DNA of 52,260 bases from contig JALVYB010000032.1 in NCBI GenBank assembly GCA_027038175.1, positions 1 to 52,260 of the forward strand, given 5' to 3'. Within the stretch, counting starts at the first letter, position 1; each line of letters starts with the position of its first letter. Position numbers and translations under genes: made by a program. Positions 17,648 through 26,523 of this stretch are shown in pieces. The DNA is from Caldifarciminota bacterium. GTDB taxonomy: Bacteria; Hydrothermota; Hydrothermia; UBA1063; CAJXJZ01. The notes beneath the pieces were generated by a model. It saw only the letters and a list, made by a program, of their open reading frames with translations, did not search any database and was not told the origin of the DNA.

Positions 17648-18460
17648 ATGCGAAAAGCGGTGCTGTTTGTTTTTGCACTCTTCCTGTCCTGTACTCAAAA
17701 AAGTAGCACTCAGAATCTTTCAAACTGCAACTCCCCATCTATTTGTCCCATTTATTCGAGGGCATACAGGGATTCTGCCCTTAATGTCATCAACAACGCG
17801 AAAAAGTTTGTATACGTCTGGATGTTTGAAATTGCCAATTACAGAGAGGGGGATAACCCGCTCCTTTCCGCCGTATGTCGTGCTAAGAAAAGAGGCGTTG
17901 ACGTAAAGGTTTTAATCGAAGGTGGTGAGGATTTCTTAGGTGATAAATTCTATAAAAAGCAGCACTCTGCTTACAGATATCTCAAAAACTGTGGAGTCAA
18001 CGTCAGGATAGATAAAACGGGGAAAACCACACACGTAAAAATGCTCCTTGCTGATACGAACCTGATAATTGGTTCAACCAACTGGACTTATTATGGCATA
18101 GAGAAGAATAACGAACTGAACGTGTTGATTAGAGGAAAAGATACCCGGAAGTTCAAAGAAATATTCTTAAAAGAATTTAAGCATGCAAAAGGCAATAAAT
18201 TCAAAAAGAACGGTGGGCAGGAGATAGAAATAAGGGGAACGATAACCTATGTTTCAGAGCGGGTATCAAAAAGGGGAAAGGCATATACAATTTTCAAAGT
18301 AAAAAGCGGGAAAAGGACTTACAGGATTTTTATGAGGGGTCACCATCACCTGAAAAAAGGAGAGCGCGTATACGTCAAAGGCACTTTTTACAGGGTAAAG
18401 AGGGTGGGGAAAAGAGTTTATCACAATGAGATAGAGGCGAGGTATATAAGGAGGATATAA
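17648..18460 (+). CDS. Secreted phospholipase-D-type (HKD) nuclease lipoprotein with C-terminal OB-like domain
   Basis: A 270-residue protein. The N-terminus is a lipoprotein signal (lipobox FLSC, Cys15). Residues about 35-180 are a single phospholipase-D-type domain: His129, Lys131 and Asp136 form the HxKxxxxD motif, followed by IIGSTNWT (Ser143, Asn145). Single-HKD proteins of this sort (Nuc, NucT) are nucleases that act as dimers. Residues about 190-270 form a very basic OB-fold-like domain (EIEIRGTITYVSERVSKRGK, VYVKGTFYRVKRV), probably binding nucleic acid. It may degrade external DNA for nutrition, or act in DNA uptake as NucT does in Helicobacter; that is inference. It is transcribed alone, divergently from apgM. 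Confidence 0.82.
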   Translation: MRKAVLFVFALFLSCTQKSSTQNLSNCNSPSICPIYSRAYRDSALNVINNAKKFVYVWMFEIANYREGDNPLLSAVCRAKKRGVDVKVLIEGGEDFLGDKFYKKQHSAYRYLKNCGVNVRIDKTGKTTHVKMLLADTNLIIGSTNWTYYGIEKNNELNVLIRGKDTRKFKEIFLKEFKHAKGNKFKKNGGQEIEIRGTITYVSERVSKRGKAYTIFKVKSGKRTYRIFMRGHHHLKKGERVYVKGTFYRVKRVGKRVYHNEIEARYIRRI

Positions 18461-18575
18461 ATAGACCTTTTCGGTGCAACACACCGCATGAAGCTTACCC
18501 TAACCACCTTTATTTACTCTTCCAGCTCCTTCAATATCCTTTCAAATTACAGTAGATTACAGGCAAACAACTTTA

Positions 18576-19862
18576 CTAAAAATCTGCCTTAACTAATAAC
18601 CAAAAATCTATAACTATCAGCACAATAAAGCCACTTAAACCCTGAAGTCCAACAATCAGGTCGCTTCCTTTAGCAAAAGCAATTGGTATGCCTGCAAAGG
18701 CATTCAAGCTTCCATGCATTATGGCTGCTGCAATTACAGATTTTGACTTCATTCTGATATAACTGAAAATTGGAGAAATAGCAATACAAAAAATGACCAT
18801 AAAGAAAACTCCCACAATCGGATGCTGAGGGTAGTTGTACCCTTGAATTATCAGTGGTGCATGCCAGATTCCCCATATAATCCCGACCAAAAAAGAGTAT
18901 TTCCAGAATCCAAGATATCTTGTCTCCTGATATAAAAAGCCTCTCCATCCGATTTCTTCTCCAAAAGCAAATATTGCATTGATTGTGGGGCCAGCAATTA
19001 AAGCAAGAATTAAAAAGTAAAGTAGTGGAGGAAGAGGAGTATTCACATGGGAAGATATATGATATCTTGATAAACCTTCAAGGCTTGCAGAATAACTTGT
19101 CCCTGGTAAGAGCAAACTTACTCCCAGAGAAACCAGTGCCAGAAAACCGGGTAAAAGCCATGCGACAAGATACCATTTATTTAATTTTAAAGAAACTCCC
19201 AGACTACGAAAGGATATCTTATAAATATACATAGTTAGAAGTGTTGCTACAAAAGGCATGAACATGTATACAGGTGCCAAGGAAATCAATTTAATACCAA
19301 AATATTTGCACAAAAATGCCAGGCCAAAACTCAAACCGAATAGCACAACGAGAAAAACAAAAAGTGGTCTATTCTTTTCATTCCTTACGACTTCTTTCTC
19401 TTTATACCTTTGTTTTTGATATAGCATTAAAAATACAAAAGCGAACAGTGACCATGTAAAAATATTAAAAACCATAATTGAAATTCTGCTCACAGGCAGA
19501 TTGGTGGTAAGACCAAACCCAACTCCAAACAAAAGACTTAATATAAGAGCTTTTATACCAGGCTTACCTTTAATCTTATCAAAAATAATGCCAAACAGTA
19601 TGCCCACTATTAAATACAGCAAAATAATAGCAAAAGGCGTGGTAACCAAAGTAAGCAGGTAAAGTGTATTGGTATCATAGGGTATAAGAGGGCCATACCT
19701 ATTCTTTACCTCCGCAAATTCCTTTAATAATAACTCTTTGTTTATTATGACCACCGTTAAACTAAATACTACCTCCAGAATACCCGTAAAAAGACCGGCC
19801 CAGAATCCGGCATTGGCTGCATCACTTGCTTTTCTTTTGGCAAGAATTTTATCCAACTTCAT
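18576..19862 (-). CDS. CPBP-family intramembrane glutamic protease with N-terminal membrane extension
   Basis: A 428-residue multi-spanning protein. The C-terminal half holds the CPBP/CAAX-protease motifs: FGEEIGWRG (EExxxR, about 300-310), IIWGIWHAP with its histidine, and the third motif MHGSLNAFAG. The N-terminal ~165 residues add about four extra membrane segments and a charged link (QKQRYKEKEVVRNEKNR), with no motif I recognise. Members cleave prenylated or other membrane substrates, or act in bacteriocin immunity. It is convergent with the nuclease gene and separated from murJ by about 110 bases. No clear ribosome site precedes its ATG. Confidence 0.85.
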   Translation of the reverse strand: MKLDKILAKRKASDAANAGFWAGLFTGILEVVFSLTVVIINKELLLKEFAEVKNRYGPLIPYDTNTLYLLTLVTTPFAIILLYLIVGILFGIIFDKIKGKPGIKALILSLLFGVGFGLTTNLPVSRISIMVFNIFTWSLFAFVFLMLYQKQRYKEKEVVRNEKNRPLFVFLVVLFGLSFGLAFLCKYFGIKLISLAPVYMFMPFVATLLTMYIYKISFRSLGVSLKLNKWYLVAWLLPGFLALVSLGVSLLLPGTSYSASLEGLSRYHISSHVNTPLPPLLYFLILALIAGPTINAIFAFGEEIGWRGFLYQETRYLGFWKYSFLVGIIWGIWHAPLIIQGYNYPQHPIVGVFFMVIFCIAISPIFSYIRMKSKSVIAAAIMHGSLNAFAGIPIAFAKGSDLIVGLQGLSGFIVLIVIDFWLLVKADF

Positions 19863-19973
19863 CTTTACTTCGCCATTATTTCCAATCTCTGCCTATAACC
19901 ATAATCAAGCAAACACACAAGCCACACTAAATATTTTAGTCTTGCTTTAGAAAAATACAAAACATTAACGTAT

Positions 19974-21452
19974 CTACCCCCTCTTTATCTCAAACATCCC
20001 CCACAGATAACCAAGACCATAATAGGCGCTAAAGCCGATGAAAAGGTGTAAAAACATATTTTCTATATCACCGAAGGGATTAAATGTGAATACGAATAGT
20101 CCAAAGAGCAATGCGAGTATTACCACCTTTATCATTCTGAGTAAAAATATGCCTCCGTCCTTCATTGTTCTGAAAACGGGTATGGATAAAACCACAAATC
20201 TCAAGGCAATGGCAATAAAACTTGCAAGTGCAATTCCGGGAAATCCCAGTTTGAATCCCAGATACCATGCAAGCAAAATATTAATCACCCCTGCAATTGC
20301 AAAGGAATAGTTGGGAATTTTTACCTTTCCCTGCGCAAAGTAAAGACTCTGAAAGAGTTTTGCCAGAGATGAGGGCACAATTAAAGGGGCGTAAAATACA
20401 AGTGCCTGTGAGACCATTATTGTATCATAATGGGTAAAATGTCCCCTCTGGAATAAAAATCCGACTATTCCAGGAGCATCCTTAATCATGAACACAGATG
20501 CTGGAATAATGAGAAACAGAAGCAAAGCCATTCCCTGTTCAAATTCATCTGTCATATTTTCACCACGTGCAAATTTCTCAACAAGTCCCGGCAAAATCAC
20601 CGTTGACACAGCAACTCCAAAAATGGCAATGGGAAGGTGCATAATTCTGAAAGCGTATGAGAGATAGGCAACTGCCCCCCTTCCAAGGAATGAAGCAATT
20701 TCTGTGTTGAAAAACAGGGTCAGGTTTACAAAAGAGACGCTGAGAACAACCGGTAAAAGGAGTTTAAAGAACTTTTGAAACATAGGATGCCTGAGATTGA
20801 CTCGCAATCTGAGTTTAACTCCTTCTCTCCTTACAAAGGGCCATTGAAAGAGAAACTGTACTATACCACCTGTTACGACACCTCCTGCAAGTGCATGGGG
20901 ATAATGAGCCTCTTTTAAAACAAAATAAGCAAAAACACCGGAAGAAATAACAACAATGTTGTAAAGCACAGGTGAAACAGCTGGAACAAAAAACTTTTTA
21001 TAGGAGTTGAGAATCCCGCCTAAAACAGCGGAAAGAGAGATAAAAAGGAGGAAAGGAAAGGTAATTCTGGTAAGAGATGAGGCAAGATGGAACTTCTCAG
21101 GATACTTTGTAAAACCGTATGCTATGAGTTTTACCACAAAAGGTGCGAGAAAAATGCCAAAAAGGGTTATAATACCAAGGACAATAAGTGTGAGAGTGAA
21201 AACAGAATCCGCAAACTCATAGGGTGCCTGATTTTTTTCCTTTGCCTGTACAAAAGACGGAACAAACGCTGTCTGAACGGAGTTTTCAGCGAATAAATCC
21301 CTTAAAAGATTTGGAATTCTGAAAGCCACATAAAAGGCATCTGCAGCATCCTTTCCACCAAGAAGATATGCTATTGTCGCCTCTCTAACAAATCCCAGAA
21401 TGCGTGATAAAAGTGTGCCCGCTGAGAATGAAATGACGTTTTTTAGTCTCAT
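19974..21452 (-). CDS. murJ: Lipid II flippase MurJ
   Basis: A 492-residue MOP-superfamily protein with about 14 membrane segments. It flips lipid II across the inner membrane for peptidoglycan synthesis. The N-terminal signature SRILGFVREATIAYLLG and DAFYVAFRIPNLLRDLFAE, then SVQTAFVPSF, is diagnostic of MurJ/MviN. It is the last gene of the plsY-gpsA operon, 4 bases after a small barrel-like protein. The length is normal for the family. Confidence 0.95.
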   Translation of the reverse strand: MRLKNVISFSAGTLLSRILGFVREATIAYLLGGKDAADAFYVAFRIPNLLRDLFAENSVQTAFVPSFVQAKEKNQAPYEFADSVFTLTLIVLGIITLFGIFLAPFVVKLIAYGFTKYPEKFHLASSLTRITFPFLLFISLSAVLGGILNSYKKFFVPAVSPVLYNIVVISSGVFAYFVLKEAHYPHALAGGVVTGGIVQFLFQWPFVRREGVKLRLRVNLRHPMFQKFFKLLLPVVLSVSFVNLTLFFNTEIASFLGRGAVAYLSYAFRIMHLPIAIFGVAVSTVILPGLVEKFARGENMTDEFEQGMALLLFLIIPASVFMIKDAPGIVGFLFQRGHFTHYDTIMVSQALVFYAPLIVPSSLAKLFQSLYFAQGKVKIPNYSFAIAGVINILLAWYLGFKLGFPGIALASFIAIALRFVVLSIPVFRTMKDGGIFLLRMIKVVILALLFGLFVFTFNPFGDIENMFLHLFIGFSAYYGLGYLWGMFEIKRG

Positions 21453-21456
21453 TTAC

Positions 21457-22026
21457 TTAAAATGTTACTCCAGCGTTAACAAGAGGAATTACGGGAATGT
21501 CAAAACCCATATCCCGCACTCCGGGATATCTCAAACCGAATATAAAAAATCCTTTACCAAAACGCAGAAGATAAAGAGTCTCCACCGCGGATGTTCCACC
21601 GTTTCCCAGAGAAAATGCCGTAAAGAGATTTTCAAACCTCACAGAAAGTTTCCCGAAAAACGTAGTCTTCTTCTGGATATAAACTCCAAAATCGGGAATT
21701 ATTTGCAGATTTCTTTTTCCAAGCCACATTCCGCCCCCTATCCCGTAAAGTGGTGAGGCTTCAACCTTCTTTATATCCGGATATGACGTGGTAATGAAAT
21801 AGCCGCCGTAAAACGGAACAACTGAAAATTTTAAAAAGGCATGGCTTGAGGACAATCTAAGCGTAAGTGGGAACATGAAAGGCAGAACTAAAGGAGAAGT
21901 CCTGACAGTAACATTTCTGGTAGCATAGGAAAGTTCAAGCAAGGATAGAGTAAAGCCTTTTGCAGGCACTTCAATGTCAAAAACATGGGAAAAACTAAGC
22001 GCCATGAATAGAATAATGCCGCTCAA
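21457..22026 (-). CDS. Exported barrel-like envelope protein
   Basis: A 189-residue protein with a hydrophobic N-terminus (MSGIILFMALSFSH). It is mostly alternating beta strands (FLKFSVVPFYGGYFITTSY, LYGIGGGMWLG), ending in NAGVTF with a terminal phenylalanine, so a small outer-membrane barrel is likely. I recognise no family. It overlaps the upstream lipoprotein gene by 4 bases and precedes murJ by 4 bases; the two small envelope proteins are therefore coexpressed with murJ. Confidence 0.55.
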   Translation of the reverse strand: MSGIILFMALSFSHVFDIEVPAKGFTLSLLELSYATRNVTVRTSPLVLPFMFPLTLRLSSSHAFLKFSVVPFYGGYFITTSYPDIKKVEASPLYGIGGGMWLGKRNLQIIPDFGVYIQKKTTFFGKLSVRFENLFTAFSLGNGGTSAVETLYLLRFGKGFFIFGLRYPGVRDMGFDIPVIPLVNAGVTF

Positions 22027-22628
22027 AATACACCTCCTGAAAGCCCTGCAAAGGATGACATATCTTTCTTTATTTTGAATATTCCCTCAAGGTCTTTTAT
22101 GTGGAGACTATCGTTCTGTGTGAAATAGAGAGGGTCATTCGTGCTAACATTTACAATAACCCATATAGTCCCTTTCTCAAATGCATTTTCTATCTTGTTT
22201 ATGGCCTCTTCTTCAGGCACAACATTTTCAAAAACCCTCTCTCCATCAACGGTTCCCTGAATCAAAGAAGGACTCTGCGTGATATAATCAGGTGTCCTGC
22301 CATAAACAGCGTACACACCTGCACACGCTATCTCAGGCTCACAGGTTGCGTAAAGGGTAGTTTCCTCATCCGGCCCTGTATCCTGTACCATTATATTGAA
22401 GGTCATGTTTTTAGTGGAAGTTGCCGTGAAGTTAAAATTTGCTTCCTGAATATCAAGACCTGTTAAGACATTAAGAGGAACCTTCTTAACAACATAGAAC
22501 TTGAGGCTCACGCCTGCCTGTGCGCCCATAAGAGGAAGGTCTATCCGACTCTCATAGAGCCTGTAATCAATGTCAGCAATACAGGACATAAGAAGCAATA
22601 TAAAAAGGGCAATACCTATTTTTTTCAT
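22023..22628 (-). CDS. Lipoprotein of unknown function
   Basis: A 201-residue lipoprotein with lipobox LMSC (Cys16). The mature part is predicted to be beta-rich (VSLKFYVVKKVPLNV, FNFTATSTKNMTFNIMV), with two cysteines in ATCEPEIACAG (about 115-125) that could form a disulfide. A repeated-subunit-like helix (EEEAINKIENAFEKG) is followed by a strand ending in VSTNDP. I do not recognise it. It overlaps the barrel-like gene by 4 bases, which suggests the two proteins form a pair. A weak TAGAAT box 7 bases before the ATG could be an internal promoter. Confidence 0.6.
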   Translation of the reverse strand: MKKIGIALFILLLMSCIADIDYRLYESRIDLPLMGAQAGVSLKFYVVKKVPLNVLTGLDIQEANFNFTATSTKNMTFNIMVQDTGPDEETTLYATCEPEIACAGVYAVYGRTPDYITQSPSLIQGTVDGERVFENVVPEEEAINKIENAFEKGTIWVIVNVSTNDPLYFTQNDSLHIKDLEGIFKIKKDMSSFAGLSGGVF

Positions 22629-22665
22629 GGTACTTATTCTATTGCAAACCCTTCAAATCCCAAAA

Positions 22666-23376
22666 TCAACCTATCCTTACACCCTTTCCACCCTTGCCCG
22701 GCGTTGAGTCAAACACCCTTGAAATGTAAAAGATTATTGCTATGAAATCACGGGAGAAATGCCCGTGAAAATAGGAGTGAATAAGATTGGCATATTCAAA
22801 TACCTTCTTCTCATAGTCTGAGACGTCTTCATTCGGGTGAATAAGTCTTGCAACACCCTTTACCTGAAAGGTGGGCATGTCAAGAAAAACCATGGCGTAT
22901 TCGGGATTTTTTATAAGGTTAAGATAGGTCTTTGTTCTGTAATCTCCATGTGTATAGAGTTCAAGAGAAAGTAACCCATCCCGTCTGAAATACTTATCAA
23001 AGTTTTTATAGAAATCGTAAAGCACACCCACTTTTTTTGAGAGACCCTCTTTCTTTGTGTTTTTCATAATATTTATGAGTTCATCCACCATTTCTTTCTT
23101 AGGCAGGTAGCCCACTCCTTTGACAGCATTGTTTATGCTTATTACATCATCTTCCCTTTTGTTTCCACAGGTTGCCACCATTCCATTGTGCGGTCCTTCG
23201 AGATATTCCGGGAATTTATGCTCTTTTACCATATCAAGAACTTTTAATCTTTCACCTGTGCTCCATTCCACGAAACCATCGGGTAATTTTACAAGGGGGT
23301 ACTTCTCAACTTCCATCCCCCTAACCACTTCAATAAATCCATTCCCTTCTTTTATCCTATACTCAACCTCTATCAT
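22666..23376 (-). CDS. Pyridoxamine-phosphate-oxidase-like split-barrel protein (putative)
   Basis: A 236-residue protein. The segment GMVATCGNKREDDVISI (about 64-80) and the later SLELYTHGDYRTKTYLNLI with KNPEYAMVFLDM then VKGVARLI fit the FMN-binding split barrel of the PPOX superfamily. In that superfamily an SxKxxNL-type motif precedes a strand reading AvvF and a VxGxA strand. Flavin or haem binding is not proven from sequence. The first ~55 residues are an extra domain. It overlaps gpsA by 14 bases. Substrate unknown. Confidence 0.5.
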   Translation of the reverse strand: MIEVEYRIKEGNGFIEVVRGMEVEKYPLVKLPDGFVEWSTGERLKVLDMVKEHKFPEYLEGPHNGMVATCGNKREDDVISINNAVKGVGYLPKKEMVDELINIMKNTKKEGLSKKVGVLYDFYKNFDKYFRRDGLLSLELYTHGDYRTKTYLNLIKNPEYAMVFLDMPTFQVKGVARLIHPNEDVSDYEKKVFEYANLIHSYFHGHFSRDFIAIIFYISRVFDSTPGKGGKGVRIG

Positions 23377-24355
23377 AAAACTCCTCCTTAAGGGGTCTTG
23401 ATAAAAGCATATTCACAGCCTCATCAAAACATATTTTTTCATTTACAATTAAATTAACAACCCTGGTTATAGGCATATCTATTCCAAGCTTATCTGCTAT
23501 TTTGAGAACTATATCAGAAGTTCTTATACCCTCTGCGACCATACCAAGGTCTCTTAGAATATCCTTGAGCCTCTGGCCTTTTGCAAGCAGTTCTCCCACT
23601 GTCCTGTTTCTTGAATCTTTTGAAAAGGAGGTTGTAATAAGGTCACCGTATCCAGCAAGCCCCATAAGAGTCTCACTTTTTGCCCCAAGCGCAAGCGCAA
23701 GCCTTCTCATTTCTGCAATTCCACGGGTAAGGAGGGCTCCCTTAGCATTCATACCAAGTCCAAGACCATCTACCATCCCCGCAGCAATGGCAAGCACATT
23801 TTTTAAAGCCCCACCGAGTTCCACGCCACGAACATCATCGTGTATATATATCCTGAAATACGGTCTTGCAAATATTGTCTGAAGAAAGCGGGCATATTCC
23901 ATGTCATGCGAAGCAATAACACTTGAAGTGGGTAATTTTTTAGCCAGTTCCCTTGCAATGTTCGGGCCTGACAAGACTGCTATTTTAGCATGTGGAAACA
24001 TGCTTTTTATGAAATCAGCCGGTAATTGCTCCTCATCTACAAAGCCCTTGGTAAGAGATATTATTGATGAAGGTTCAAAAAGTGTTGCAAGTTCATTATA
24101 GACTTCTAAAAGCGCATGAGACGGGAGCACTGATACAATGAGGTCTGAATTATCAAGTTCCTTTAAATCATAAGTGAATTTTACATCATCAGGTATTACG
24201 AAATTCTTGAGCCTTTTCTCATCTTTACGGGTACGTGAAAGTTCCTTAATTCTTTCAGGGTTTCTTCCCCATACAATTACATAATGTCCATTCTCACTGA
24301 GTATAGCAGAGATAACAAGGCCAAAACTGCCGTAGCCAAGTACCCCTATCCTCAT
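23363..24355 (-). CDS. gpsA: Glycerol-3-phosphate dehydrogenase [NAD(P)+] (GpsA)
   Basis: A 330-residue GpsA, which reduces dihydroxyacetone phosphate to sn-glycerol 3-phosphate for phospholipid synthesis. The Rossmann start is VLGYGSFGLVISAIL. Further motifs are IISLTKGF, VLSGPNIARELA, ALKNVLAIAAGMVDGLGLG with the catalytic lysine region, and LAGYGDLITTSFSKDSRN. It overlaps plsY by 4 bases (ATGA). Together plsY and gpsA provide the first steps of phospholipid synthesis, a frequent bacterial pairing. Confidence 0.96.
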   Translation of the reverse strand: MRIGVLGYGSFGLVISAILSENGHYVIVWGRNPERIKELSRTRKDEKRLKNFVIPDDVKFTYDLKELDNSDLIVSVLPSHALLEVYNELATLFEPSSIISLTKGFVDEEQLPADFIKSMFPHAKIAVLSGPNIARELAKKLPTSSVIASHDMEYARFLQTIFARPYFRIYIHDDVRGVELGGALKNVLAIAAGMVDGLGLGMNAKGALLTRGIAEMRRLALALGAKSETLMGLAGYGDLITTSFSKDSRNRTVGELLAKGQRLKDILRDLGMVAEGIRTSDIVLKIADKLGIDMPITRVVNLIVNEKICFDEAVNMLLSRPLKEEFYDRG

Positions 24356-24936
24356 TTTTTACTGCCTATTTTTGGCTCTACACCCTTAATTAATCTCTCA
24401 ATATTTCCCCTGTGCCTTATAACCACGAGCAAAAATATTACAAATCCAAATAGAATTGAGTTATTTGACCTCTGGAATATGAGCATGTAAAGAAATACGA
24501 GGAAACTCGTGATAATGGAAGATAGCGAGACATATCTCGTTATAAAGATAAGAGAAACGAAAATCAAGAGAAAAGCAAGGAAATACGCAGGATTTAGCCC
24601 GAGTAAAGCCCCGAACAGGCATGCAACGCCTTTGCCTCCTTTGAGCAAAAGATACGGAGAAAAAATATGCCCCATGACAGCAAAAATTGCGACAATATAG
24701 GCGAATCCAGGGCTTATATGGTTTTTTGCATAAATGACAGGTAAAGCAGACTTGGACACATCAAATATTGCCGTAAGAAGTGCAACCTTCCAGCCTGCAG
24801 CACGCAACACATTGGTCGCTCCGATATTCCCGCTACCTATTTTCCGTACATCAACCCCTTTAAACCACTTCGAAAAAAGGAGTCCAAAGGGAATCCCCGC
24901 AAGAAAATATGTTATAATTATAATTGCCACCTTCAT
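24352..24936 (-). CDS. plsY: Acyl-phosphate glycerol-3-phosphate acyltransferase (PlsY)
   Basis: A 194-residue integral membrane enzyme that transfers an acyl group from acyl-phosphate to glycerol 3-phosphate. Diagnostic motifs are GSGNIGATNVLRAAGWK (about 36-52), the LLKGGKGVA loop, and IVAIFAVMGHIFSPY. There are about five membrane helices. The ATG at 24936 has no ribosome site; a promoter with -10 box 7 bases upstream predicts leaderless translation. It heads the operon with gpsA and ends at murJ, joining phospholipid and peptidoglycan precursor functions. Confidence 0.95.
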   Translation of the reverse strand: MKVAIIIITYFLAGIPFGLLFSKWFKGVDVRKIGSGNIGATNVLRAAGWKVALLTAIFDVSKSALPVIYAKNHISPGFAYIVAIFAVMGHIFSPYLLLKGGKGVACLFGALLGLNPAYFLAFLLIFVSLIFITRYVSLSSIITSFLVFLYMLIFQRSNNSILFGFVIFLLVVIRHRGNIERLIKGVEPKIGSKK

Positions 24937-24943
24937 ACGTCAC

Positions 24944-24972
24944 ATTTTACAATCAAAAAGTGGAACAGGCAA
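24944..24972 (-). promoter_or_regulatory. Promoter of plsY operon; predicts a leaderless mRNA
   Basis: Minus strand TTGCCT (24967-24972), 17 bases, TAAAAT (24944-24949), then 7 bases to the ATG at 24936. No GGAGG-like site is present. Confidence 0.55.
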
Positions 24973-24996
24973 AAAACTTCCAGCCATATACGTTTT

Positions 24997-25025
24997 TTCA
25001 TAGTATATATTCGCGAGGTTATAAT
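24997..25025 (+). promoter_or_regulatory. Promoter of the O-antigen ligase gene; predicts a leaderless mRNA
   Basis: TTCATA (24997-25002), 17 bases, TATAAT (25020-25025), then 7 bases to the ATG at 25033. No ribosome site is present. It faces the plsY promoter back to back within about 80 bases. Confidence 0.55.
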
Positions 25026-25032
25026 TTTAAAC

Positions 25033-26478
25033 ATGCAGTCAAATATAGAACGTTTCAAGGAAGATTTTATCTCAAATCCATTATGGGTAAGCCTTACCTT
25101 AATCTTAACTTCACTTATACTTTTTTTAACAAACATCGTAACATTAATTGATATTGGAGTAATATTATTTTTAGGATTATCCGTATCAATAGTGGCCGTA
25201 TTACTGAAGCAAGCTAAACTTACCTTTAAGTCATCAATTTTTATTCTTTTGTCTCTTACCATCATTGCGATACACAGGTTTCTTTTAATACAAGTGTATC
25301 CCAATACATTTATGCACTTTAATGTTAACATCCATTTTATTATCATACCCCTTATAGCATGTTCAGTTTTACTTTATACCATCTTAAAAAAGAAAAATAT
25401 CAAGAATTCATTTAGATTTTCGTTAGTATTCTTGTTTTTAGGGTCTATAACAAGCACATTTTACACTATCGATAAACGACTACATATATTATGGCTGGCA
25501 TGGCTTGTTTACTTTGCAGCCAATTTCTATGTCTCGTCTTTTTACCTTCAGGACTATAAAGAAAAAGACCCTCTTAAACACTGGGGACTTCTAACAGTTA
25601 TTGCCATCTCGCTTATACTTCTCCTTACAAGCGCTATTGTTAAAAATTATATATCAAACCTTTCTCTTTTACAGCACAGAGCAAGAGGTATCTTTACAAG
25701 TCCCAACTCTCTGGGCGTTTTTTCAGCCACAGTCTCTTTTTTTTCTATAATCCTTCTTATGAGAAAAGACCTTATTTTCAAAATCGCCGGGGTACTACTA
25801 CTTATTATCTCAATCTATAACATAAATATATCTGTTTCAAGAAACGCAGTGCTTTCCTTTCTTGTTGGCTTGGGATTCTTAATTTTCATGCTTATGAATA
25901 AAAGTGGCTCAAGGAGAAATCTTATAGTATCTATATTTGCCACAGTGGTGCTCATTGGAATCGTGGGAATATTGTTTGTTCTCAAATTCAGTACCAACTT
26001 CTATGCTCGAATCGAAGCCGATATAAAGGGGAGTGATTTAAGTATTCTACTGCGCGTGCTAATGGCCAAGGGCACCTTAATTTATCTATTAAAGCATCCC
26101 ATAAGGGCCATATTGGGAAGCGGGTTATACCAGTTTTATTACTATCCATTCTCCTATGGACTCGAAAAACCACATAATATATTACTTGACTGGTGGTTTA
26201 GCTTCGGATTATTTGGAATACTTGCATTCTTTTCGTTTTTACATGTTTCTTACATTAAACCCCTTGCCATACTCTTTAAAAAACGGGAAAGTCTGGATAA
26301 AAAGACATATCTTTATTTCATTATAATTCTTTCCTCATTAACAACATTCTGGTTTTCCACATTATTTGATGAAGTCTTCTGGTATCCCCATCACCCTATA
26401 CTATTTGCCATTCTTCCCGTTTATCTTGTAGTTACAAATCATATGCTTTCCACCCTTGACAGTTCGGCCTCCGATTAA
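25033..26478 (+). CDS. O-antigen ligase/polymerase (Wzy_C family) membrane protein
   Basis: A 481-residue protein with about 11 or 12 membrane segments. The Wzy_C signature is the periplasmic region with RARGIFTSPNSLGV, SVSRNAVLSF and later GLEKPHNILLDWWFSFG, the HN motif of O-antigen ligases and polymerases. It would join or polymerise surface polysaccharide on lipid A-core, using undecaprenyl-linked glycans. WaaL-type ligase and Wzy-type polymerase cannot be separated by sequence alone. It is alone on the plus strand between plsY and the heat-shock gene. lpxB elsewhere in the window supports a lipid A-based outer membrane. Confidence 0.82.
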   Translation: MQSNIERFKEDFISNPLWVSLTLILTSLILFLTNIVTLIDIGVILFLGLSVSIVAVLLKQAKLTFKSSIFILLSLTIIAIHRFLLIQVYPNTFMHFNVNIHFIIIPLIACSVLLYTILKKKNIKNSFRFSLVFLFLGSITSTFYTIDKRLHILWLAWLVYFAANFYVSSFYLQDYKEKDPLKHWGLLTVIAISLILLLTSAIVKNYISNLSLLQHRARGIFTSPNSLGVFSATVSFFSIILLMRKDLIFKIAGVLLLIISIYNINISVSRNAVLSFLVGLGFLIFMLMNKSGSRRNLIVSIFATVVLIGIVGILFVLKFSTNFYARIEADIKGSDLSILLRVLMAKGTLIYLLKHPIRAILGSGLYQFYYYPFSYGLEKPHNILLDWWFSFGLFGILAFFSFLHVSYIKPLAILFKKRESLDKKTYLYFIIILSSLTTFWFSTLFDEVFWYPHHPILFAILPVYLVVTNHMLSTLDSSASD

Positions 26479-26485
26479 TAATTAT
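26456..26485 (+). promoter_or_regulatory. Possible promoter of the small heat-shock gene
   Basis: A perfect TTGACA (26456-26461) at the end of the O-antigen ligase gene is followed after 18 bases by AATTAT (26480-26485) in a very AT-rich stretch. The -10 box is weak and alternative boxes exist a few bases on. Confidence 0.35.
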
Positions 26486-26523
26486 ATATAAACCAAACAA
26501 AAAATAAAAAAGGAGGTGATACC

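Noticed and set aside
18472-18486. Hairpin CGGTG-CAACA-CACCG downstream of the nuclease gene
   Set aside because: Only a 5-base stem and no T-run; too weak to be called a terminator, though it may contribute to ending the convergent transcripts.
19926-19940. Palindrome ACTAAA-TAT-TTTAGT between murJ and the CPBP protease
   Set aside because: Very AT-rich and short, with no adjoining promoter or T-run; expected by chance in this composition.
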